Below are positions 33,500 through 40,820 of a stretch of DNA of 64,000 nucleotides, piece after piece. The stretch is from Bacteroidales bacterium UBA1189. GTDB taxonomy: Bacteria > Bacteroidota > Bacteroidia > Bacteroidales > Bacteroidaceae. The stretch's first letter is position 1; the number at the start of each line of letters is the position of its first letter. Made by a program: the position numbers and the translations under genes. The notes under the pieces were generated by a model, which was given only the letters and a program-made list of their open reading frames with translations, was not told the DNA's origin and searched no databases. The stretch is from NCBI GenBank assembly GCA_002309805.1, contig DBYJ01000028.1, forward strand, positions 21,451 through 85,450, written 5' to 3'.

Positions 33500-35611
33500 T
33501 TATTTACGTTTTTCGTCAAGAGAGATGTTCTCGTTGCGTAGCCAGCCAACGGGTACAAACTCAATGTAGTCGTGCATGAACTGGTCAAGACCGTCGTCGT
33601 TCTCGTTGACATTCTTGGCGCGGAACCAGTGGTCGCCACCGTCGAGGTACTTTGTGGTGAGAACAAGGCGAATGACGGATGGTTCATGTCGGGCCAAATG
33701 ACCGTAGGCATAATATTGGGTGCTACCTTTAAGGAATCCACGGTTCTTCATCTGCTTGTCGTTGATGACGCCGTTGTCGTCGGTCTGTGCATCAGCAATC
33801 CAACCGATGCGGGGGTTGGCTGTTGCACTCAGTCGGAGGTCAACGGGAATACCAGTAATCTCGTTGTCGAAGTAGAACTGGGTGATACCACGGTTCGTCA
33901 TACCCTGATAGCCAAAGCGCATCTCATAAGTCCCTGGCGGAACGTGTGGCAGACGGTAGGAGACATCGGCGGGACCAAGGCACATGCACTCATCGCCCAT
34001 GTAGTTTGTCCAGCTGTTGTGCGGGCTGAGGTAGTACAAACGGGCTTCTTCGTGGTTGTACTTGATGCGGTCGCTGTACGTACCAGGGATGTAGAATTCG
34101 TAGTCACCAGCGCCTGCAAACTTGATGTTGTTACCGTCCGACCAGCGGATATTGTTGTTGGTATATTCGGGGGGGATAGACGAGAAGTCGATGCGGATAA
34201 TCTCATTCAGCACATAGCCAGACATGACATCTTCATCATAAACCAGAAAGTGGTCGATGAGATGGATAGATCCGTTCAATGCCTCGTTCTGGAAACCGGG
34301 GTACTTCGTCTTGTTGTTGGCGACCGAGGTGGGCTCCATGATGCGGATGTTGACAGGGATGTTATTCTTTCCGCAGGTCACGTTGAAGGCCCCTGGGGCA
34401 GCAGCAATGAGATCGGGATCCTTGGTGTAGTTCAAGAAAATACATTCGGAATAGGAGCGTTCCATGCCGTCGTCGCACAAACCGCGTGTACCATTACTGA
34501 GGGGACGAATGACTTTAAGCAGCGTTCCCTGCATGGTCTCAAAGTAGTCGTAACGGTCGGCACGGGTCAAATAGACACTTTCCGAGTTGAAATAGCCACC
34601 ACAAGTAATCTTGTAACAGGTCAAACGGGTGTAAAGCAGCTTACGGTCTAACAAATGATAGGCAACAAACTTGTAGAGCGCATTGTTCGGGCTCTTGTAG
34701 TTGTCATCATCGGAGGACTGAGGATACCAGATCTTGCACTGGGCAAACAAGTCTTCGATATTGTAAATACCAGCTGCCTGATAAACGGAGTCGGGTTCCA
34801 CGAAAGCCGTGAAACCGTAGTAGCGGCTTGGAGGATAGGGACAGCCCGAGGCATTGTAGATAGTGAGCGTGGTCTTGTCACCATCTGTGTAAGAAAAGTC
34901 TTTGTAAGGCTGCAGTTTCGCGTCCAGTCCCGTCCGTTCCAAAGCCTCAGAGAAGATGCTTAAAAACTTCATGTTCTCAATGACGGTGGGTACCGTTTCC
35001 GAGGATGGGTTCATAACCGCATTGATAATCTGGACAACACCATTCTCCACTTCCTCGTCGGCGCCGACAACCTGGGCACCATTGATGAAGAGGAGGCTAT
35101 GTTGAAGAGAGTCCACATCATAGCTCATCGTAAGGTAGCGGTCATTGAGGTTCATTGTCGGGACGACGTCGCCCTCCATCTCCGTTGTCAGGTATGTAGC
35201 GGGGATGATATGCGTCTGGGCAATGACGGTACACATGGAGTCGCTTAGGTCTTCCAGTCGTGGTGAAGTGACGCCTGTCCAAATGACCTTCTTCGAACCT
35301 GGCTTCAGAGACTCCCTATAGATGGAATCTTGTTCGAACAGGTAACGGTCGATGGCATCGTTCACGGGGGCAAAGCACGTATAGGTACCGTATGCCTTCA
35401 TGAGGTTGAACTTGCCGCCGCGCTTCAGGATGGTAATGAAGCTGCTGAACATATCGTTATGTTCTTCAAGGAAACTGGCCACCGTGTTTCCCGTGAACGT
35501 ATAGCGGTTACTGGTGTCAATATCCTCTTTACAGCCCACGACCGACAATCCGACAACCGTCAGCAGTGCCACCGCCGTTAGGACAGTTAAAAAGTGGTTT
35601 TTGATTTTCAT
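33500..35611 (-). CDS. FAS1-domain lipoprotein, tandem paralogue 1
   Basis: 703 residues. Lipobox SVVGC (Cys27) followed by KEDID. It has the architecture of the two downstream copies: FAS1 domain 1 (FTGNTVASFLEEHNDMFSSF..., TYTCFAPVNDAIDRYLF), domain 2 (MKFLSIFSEALERTGLDAKLQPY, GFTAFVEPDSVYQAAGIYNIED), C-terminal beta-rich region (GTYEMRFGYQGMTNRGITQFYFDNEITGIP, GDHWFRAKNV) and LDEKRK at the end. It lies 15 nt downstream of the second SusD gene, so SusCD pair 2 and the FAS1 triplet share a transcript. Confidence 0.9.
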   Translation of the reverse strand: MKIKNHFLTVLTAVALLTVVGLSVVGCKEDIDTSNRYTFTGNTVASFLEEHNDMFSSFITILKRGGKFNLMKAYGTYTCFAPVNDAIDRYLFEQDSIYRESLKPGSKKVIWTGVTSPRLEDLSDSMCTVIAQTHIIPATYLTTEMEGDVVPTMNLNDRYLTMSYDVDSLQHSLLFINGAQVVGADEEVENGVVQIINAVMNPSSETVPTVIENMKFLSIFSEALERTGLDAKLQPYKDFSYTDGDKTTLTIYNASGCPYPPSRYYGFTAFVEPDSVYQAAGIYNIEDLFAQCKIWYPQSSDDDNYKSPNNALYKFVAYHLLDRKLLYTRLTCYKITCGGYFNSESVYLTRADRYDYFETMQGTLLKVIRPLSNGTRGLCDDGMERSYSECIFLNYTKDPDLIAAAPGAFNVTCGKNNIPVNIRIMEPTSVANNKTKYPGFQNEALNGSIHLIDHFLVYDEDVMSGYVLNEIIRIDFSSIPPEYTNNNIRWSDGNNIKFAGAGDYEFYIPGTYSDRIKYNHEEARLYYLSPHNSWTNYMGDECMCLGPADVSYRLPHVPPGTYEMRFGYQGMTNRGITQFYFDNEITGIPVDLRLSATANPRIGWIADAQTDDNGVINDKQMKNRGFLKGSTQYYAYGHLARHEPSVIRLVLTTKYLDGGDHWFRAKNVNENDDGLDQFMHDYIEFVPVGWLRNENISLDEKRK

Positions 35612-35626
35612 GGAGTTGTTACCTTG

Positions 35627-37390
35627 TTAGTTTTTCGAGATAACGTCTTTCTTGTTCCATACTGAATTCTGCACCAACATCGTATCCGTCTTGATGACGC
35701 TTTCAGCAATGGGGAAGAAGAGGGCGTCGATGGAAGCCATCTTACTCTTGATGGCACTCTGGTTACTCTCATACTTGTGAGGAACCATAATGTTCAGCAT
35801 GTTATTGGTGGAACCGTCGCGAAGAGCCATACGAACAAGGTCGAACCAGCGCTTGCCTTCGAAACAGAGTTCGCGTTGACGCTCCTTGAGAACCATCTCC
35901 TGAAGATTTGCTGTACCCGAATACTTGATGGAGTCTTTGGGCGATACGCCCCACGGATTAGAGCGATAGTAAACAGCTTTCACCAACTTGAAGGCTTCGG
36001 GCAGGTCGTTCTTCACGGAGTCAGCGCGGAAAGCACGGGCCTCGGCCTCCATCAGCATGACGTCAGTGATACGGTAGAGGATCACGTTCTGCCAATAGTA
36101 ACGTCCGTCGTCTGAATTTGTATTGTAATATTCAGCTTGTCCTTCGGAACTGGAATTAGGAGCCACTCTCGTTAAGCGTGTGGTGTATTTAGCAATAGGA
36201 AAGACATCCTCTTCGGGGCCGTGCTGGTCGGTGTAGCTGGCGCGACGCAGGTCGGTTTTACCTTCGTAGAGGCTGTTCTCGTCTGAACCCTTCTTGCCAA
36301 GATAGGAGGATGCCATGAAAGGCATACTGGACTGACCCTGTTCGTAACCATAGAAGGCGCAGATAGCGTAGTTATGGTTGTTGTCCTCATCAAGCTGCAA
36401 TTCAAGAATGCTCTCTTTACGATTGTTCTTGTCTGTGAAGATTTTGACATAGGTTTCGTCGTGGGAGCTTGCCAATGCTTTGGTTGCAGGATGGGTTTCC
36501 AGAGGATAGCTGGCTACGAGAGCATTGCCACCTGTCTGTTCCTCTTCCATGCCGATGTTGTTCTTTTTCTTCCAGTCAATAAGGTACTGTTTGCGGTCGG
36601 CGATGATGCGCTCGCAATAGTCGATGCACTCGGTGTAGAAGTCGTAACAGTCAGATCCGTCACTTTTGCTCTGGAACTGCGTAAAAGCAGCTTTCCATAG
36701 AAGGGCATCGGCGCGGATGGCGCGAACGGCATCGGCGGTGAAGCGGCCTTTATTATACGTCTCGTTATTGTAGGAGCCAGAGGGGAGGACGAGGCTTTCT
36801 GCCTCCTTGAGGTCTGCAAGAATAAAGTCGAGGGCTTCAAGCGGTGTTGATTGCTTGATGTTGAGGTCCTGGCTGTCATCAATCTTGGCTTCCTTCAGCA
36901 GAGGTATATCGCGGAAAGTTCGCACCAGATAAAAGTGGCAGAGGGCACGCATGGCTAACATTTCACCGCGCACCACGTCCAAGTCACCCTGTGTGAAATC
37001 AGGGTCTTCTTCCAACACCTGCGGTGCAAAATGAAGCACGATGTTGCAGTTGTTGATGATTTTGTAGTAGATGGACCAGTCGCAGTAACCATTGGTGGCC
37101 AATAGATTGGCATTATTGATATACTTCAAATCCGTGCCGATATGGGTGGTCTCGATGACATCGTCAGAACGGAGCTCGCCATAGACGAATACACGCTTGA
37201 CAAAGGCATCGGAAACGAGGTTCTTGTAGCTGTTTGCTACCATACCATTCACATCAGCCTTGTTTTTCCAAAAGTCTTCCAAGACGACTTTGTCAGTCGG
37301 GTAGATGGTCAGGAAGTCCGTACAGCCAGTCATGGTCAGCACCACGGCTGTAAGTGTTGCTATTGAGAAGATCTTGAATGTCTTTTTCAT
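35627..37390 (-). CDS. SusD/RagB-type outer-membrane lipoprotein (pair 2)
   Basis: 587 residues with the start at 37390 (MKKTFKIFSI..., lipobox TMTGC, Cys23, followed by TDFL, the usual SusD opening). A frame start at 37420 would add ten residues before the signal. Family features: KIINNCNIVLHFAPQVLE, GEMLAMRALCHFYLVRTFRDIPLL, ADLKEAESLVLP, and the C-terminal LKERQRELCFEGKRWFDLVRMAL, which is the classic SusD end motif. 44 nt downstream of its SusC partner. The sequence is more typical of SusD than pair 1. Confidence 0.96.
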   Translation of the reverse strand: MKKTFKIFSIATLTAVVLTMTGCTDFLTIYPTDKVVLEDFWKNKADVNGMVANSYKNLVSDAFVKRVFVYGELRSDDVIETTHIGTDLKYINNANLLATNGYCDWSIYYKIINNCNIVLHFAPQVLEEDPDFTQGDLDVVRGEMLAMRALCHFYLVRTFRDIPLLKEAKIDDSQDLNIKQSTPLEALDFILADLKEAESLVLPSGSYNNETYNKGRFTADAVRAIRADALLWKAAFTQFQSKSDGSDCYDFYTECIDYCERIIADRKQYLIDWKKKNNIGMEEEQTGGNALVASYPLETHPATKALASSHDETYVKIFTDKNNRKESILELQLDEDNNHNYAICAFYGYEQGQSSMPFMASSYLGKKGSDENSLYEGKTDLRRASYTDQHGPEEDVFPIAKYTTRLTRVAPNSSSEGQAEYYNTNSDDGRYYWQNVILYRITDVMLMEAEARAFRADSVKNDLPEAFKLVKAVYYRSNPWGVSPKDSIKYSGTANLQEMVLKERQRELCFEGKRWFDLVRMALRDGSTNNMLNIMVPHKYESNQSAIKSKMASIDALFFPIAESVIKTDTMLVQNSVWNKKDVISKN

Positions 37391-37434
37391 AGGACTAATC
37401 ATTAAAAGTTCAATGTTCAAATTATTAAACTATC

Positions 37435-40400
37435 TTAGAATCCGATGGTGAGAGCCAGTGTATAGGAGCGTGAACGCGGTGTCTTAGCGTTGTCCGATGC
37501 ACGGCCCCAGCCGCCGACAGAGATTTCAGGATCCACACCCGTGTAGTTCGTCCACACAAACAGGTTGTTGGCCGAGCCGGCGAGATAGAGACTGTTCAGA
37601 CCGTACTTCTTCAGGTTCTTCGCGTCAAAGCTGTAGGAGAGCTGAAGGTAGGAGAAACGGACATAGGAAGCATCCTCCACATAGCGGTCGCAACCAAGGA
37701 AGTTGTAACCCGTGTTATAGAGTGCACGCGGGATGACCGTCTGGTCGCCTTCCTTACGCCAACGCCAGTTGACGGCGATACTCTGGTTGTCGTTGGAGTA
37801 CATGTTCTCAATGTCGGAACGTGCCTGGTTGACGACATCCACGCCGTAACGGTAGGTGAACTGCGTCCTCAACTGGAGGCGCTTGTAGTAGAAGGTAAAG
37901 CCGAAACCGCCCTGTGCATCGGGGTTGGAGTTGCCGAGATAGACAATATCCAGTTCGTTGATGTTACCATCGTGGTTGATGTCCTCGTAAATGGCATCAC
38001 CACCGCGGAAACGGTAGCGCTGGGTACCATCTTCGTAGCCGAACACCATCTGAAGCGGCTTGCCGTTGGCGCCGTAGATGACATTACCGTCTTCGTCGTA
38101 AGCGATGGGGCAACTGGCACCGTAGATGGGAGTATCCGTCAAGTTACCATCGGCATCCTTCTTGTAGGCCACGATGCGCGACGGGGTATAGTTCGGATCG
38201 TTCTCAAACTTGTTAAGGGCTTTCTCGTAGTTCTTGTAGCTGTATTCATAGACACCCAGATAGCGGAATCCATAGAATGAACCCAGCGGGTTGCCCACCT
38301 GAATACGACCCAGATAGGTGTTGTTGGCGAAGTTATAATCGCCATTCTGGCTGTTGAGAACGCTCTCCTCCATCTCTTCAATACGGTTGAAGTTCTGACC
38401 GACATTGACGTAGCAGTTCATGTAGAAGTCTTTACCCACCTGGATGACTTTGTTACCCTGAAGGTTGAGTTCCCAACCATGGTTGCTGACGGCACCCGTA
38501 TTGCGGTAGGCAAGGCTGGAGTAACCATTATAGTTGGGGATGGCGTAGTTGCCCATCAGCTGGTCGCTGGTGACGTTACGATAGACGTTGATATCGGCGG
38601 TCAGACGATCATCCATGAAGCCGAGGTTGCTACCGACGTTATACTCTGTCTTTTTGGCCCAGCGGAGGTCAGTAAGACGGAGGCCGCCCTGCTGAACAGC
38701 GTTCATGTCAAATACACGTCCGTTGTTGCTATAAGTGGTATAATGCAGATATTCACTGCCCGGAGTAGAACCGGTAATACCAACACCTGCACGGAAGGAG
38801 AGCATGGAGAGCCATTTCTCTGACCACTTCATCCAAGGTTCATCGACGACATTCCAACGGAGGGAGAGGCCAGGGAAGTTACCCCACTTGTGAGCATTAC
38901 CGAATCGGGTTGAACCGTCGCGGCGCAGGGTGGCGGTGGCACTGTATCGGCCGCCCATGTAGGAATAAACGGCAGAGAATGACATGGCTGCCGAACGCCA
39001 TTGGCCTGTACCCGTGCTACTGCCGGTCAGGTAGGTGCCTGTGGTCGGACTGATGATGCCGTGAGGAATACCGTGCGATGAGGCGTACTGGCTGGAACTG
39101 CTACCGATGGTCATTTCGAATCGTCCCATCAGAGTGAAGTAGTGCTTCTCGTTTTTGAAGTGCGGTGTGAAGTTCAGCTGATGACGTGTGGTGAATGCAA
39201 GTGACTTGTCGTCGTTGTTGCTACTCTTGTTCACGTTCGAGTTGAGCCATCCCTGTGTGGATAGGCTGTTGGGGAAGTAGTCATCGTTGCTGGTAGTAGC
39301 AGCATCCATATTGACCATACCGTAGTACTTCAGCTGAGTCTCATCACGATCGAGGCCGAGGAGTTTGTAGTCCAAAGCAATCTGTGGCGTGATACGGTAG
39401 CTCTTGTTGTTCTTCCAAGCCTGCTTACCAACAGCCACAGGGTTGATGTAGTTCTTCTGGTTTCCGTCGAAGATACTGCTTGCGGTCTGACGAATGATGT
39501 AGTAGTCTTCCGTATCGTTGCCCTGCGGATCCTGAGCCCAGATGCTCATGTTCGGCATAATAATCTGAGCGGTGGAAAGAAGTCCGCTATAGTTCTGGTC
39601 GTTGTTCGTATAGGTCAGAGCGAAGTCGGCCGACACTTTGATACGTTCACTGATGTAGTAGTCAAGAGCCATACGCGTGGAGAGACGGTCGAGACTCTGC
39701 TCAATGACGGTACCTGTCTGGTGGTAGTAACCACCGCTGATACGGAACTGTGCTCGATCACCACCACCGGTGAGGTTGAGGTTGTGGTCATGTGTGAAAC
39801 CGCTGGAGCTGATAGCTTTTACCCAATCGGTGTTGTTGTTGAAGTTCTCATACTCGGCGAAGGTCGGGTTGTAGTTGAGCTCTTCAGCGTTGGAAGCGGT
39901 GCTGCTCTGCGTGGGGTTGAAGTGCGACTCCTTGAGGAGCATGGTGTAGTCATCACCATTTAGCAGGTTGAGGCCCTTGGGCATCCATGCTTGCGAGAAA
40001 CGGTAGCTGTATGACACCTTTGTCTTACCACGCGAACCACGCTTGGTGTTAATCATGATGACACCGTTGGCGCCACGGCTACCCCAGATGGCGCAGGCAG
40101 CGGCATCCTTCAGAACTTCGATACTCTCGATGTCTTCGGGGTTCACGGTCAGCAGCTGGGCGAAGCTTTCTTCGTTAGCAGTGGAGAAGTCGAAGTTTCC
40201 TTTCTCTTCTGTCGGCATTTCGAAGATGTTGCCGTTGACAACGATAAGAGGCTCAGCATTACCGGTGATGGTAGAGGTACCACGCAGACGCATCTGGGTA
40301 CCGGCACCAAGGTCACCCGAGTTGAACACGATGTCAAGACCAGCAATCTGTCCCTGCAGAGCTTCGTCGACTGAAGCGAAGGAGAGACCTTCCATCTCGC

Positions 40401-40809
40401 TCATGCTGAATTTCTGTTTGGCAACGGAGACTTCTCGATCGAGAATGTCCAGACCATTGGTCTCGTTACGCTTTTGGGCGACGATTTCGACTTCTTGAAG
40501 TTGGTTGTCGTCTTTCATTACTACATTAAATACGGTACGCGTACCTATATCTAATGTTACGTCCTTGTATCCGACGTAAGATATTTTCAGTTTGTCCCTG
40601 GTGTCGCGGACCACCATGACGAAGTTTCCGTCAAAGTCGGTGGTGGCGGCTTCAACAATACGGTTGTCCTTGTTGAGCTCGACGACGTTCACCATCATCA
40701 AAGGACCCATGTCATCGCTGACGTTACCTGTAATACGGGAAGTCTGAGCGAATGCGCCCGTTGTCAGCAGGCATAAAACAGCTGCGAGGATATACTTAAC
40801 TTGTTTCAT
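37435..40809 (-). CDS. SusC/RagA-type TonB-dependent transporter (pair 2)
   Basis: 1124 residues. Signal peptide to GAFAQ (about 22); carboxypeptidase-regulatory-like domain about 25-105 (ITGNVSDDMGPLMMVNVVE..., VGYKDVTLDIGTRTVFNVVMK); plug with VDEALQGQIAGLDIVF, MRLRGTSTITGNAEPLIVVNG and IESIEVLKDAAACAIWGSRGANGVIMI; barrel ending in RSRSYTLALTIGF with a terminal Phe. It imports the ligand delivered by the SusD at 35627-37390. 11 nt separate it from the upstream 991-residue FAS1 gene. The second TonB-dependent pair in the same cluster could handle a second form of the same ligand. Confidence 0.96.
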   Translation of the reverse strand: MKQVKYILAAVLCLLTTGAFAQTSRITGNVSDDMGPLMMVNVVELNKDNRIVEAATTDFDGNFVMVVRDTRDKLKISYVGYKDVTLDIGTRTVFNVVMKDDNQLQEVEIVAQKRNETNGLDILDREVSVAKQKFSMSEMEGLSFASVDEALQGQIAGLDIVFNSGDLGAGTQMRLRGTSTITGNAEPLIVVNGNIFEMPTEEKGNFDFSTANEESFAQLLTVNPEDIESIEVLKDAAACAIWGSRGANGVIMINTKRGSRGKTKVSYSYRFSQAWMPKGLNLLNGDDYTMLLKESHFNPTQSSTASNAEELNYNPTFAEYENFNNNTDWVKAISSSGFTHDHNLNLTGGGDRAQFRISGGYYHQTGTVIEQSLDRLSTRMALDYYISERIKVSADFALTYTNNDQNYSGLLSTAQIIMPNMSIWAQDPQGNDTEDYYIIRQTASSIFDGNQKNYINPVAVGKQAWKNNKSYRITPQIALDYKLLGLDRDETQLKYYGMVNMDAATTSNDDYFPNSLSTQGWLNSNVNKSSNNDDKSLAFTTRHQLNFTPHFKNEKHYFTLMGRFEMTIGSSSSQYASSHGIPHGIISPTTGTYLTGSSTGTGQWRSAAMSFSAVYSYMGGRYSATATLRRDGSTRFGNAHKWGNFPGLSLRWNVVDEPWMKWSEKWLSMLSFRAGVGITGSTPGSEYLHYTTYSNNGRVFDMNAVQQGGLRLTDLRWAKKTEYNVGSNLGFMDDRLTADINVYRNVTSDQLMGNYAIPNYNGYSSLAYRNTGAVSNHGWELNLQGNKVIQVGKDFYMNCYVNVGQNFNRIEEMEESVLNSQNGDYNFANNTYLGRIQVGNPLGSFYGFRYLGVYEYSYKNYEKALNKFENDPNYTPSRIVAYKKDADGNLTDTPIYGASCPIAYDEDGNVIYGANGKPLQMVFGYEDGTQRYRFRGGDAIYEDINHDGNINELDIVYLGNSNPDAQGGFGFTFYYKRLQLRTQFTYRYGVDVVNQARSDIENMYSNDNQSIAVNWRWRKEGDQTVIPRALYNTGYNFLGCDRYVEDASYVRFSYLQLSYSFDAKNLKKYGLNSLYLAGSANNLFVWTNYTGVDPEISVGGWGRASDNAKTPRSRSYTLALTIGF

Positions 40810-40820
40810 GATACCTTGTA

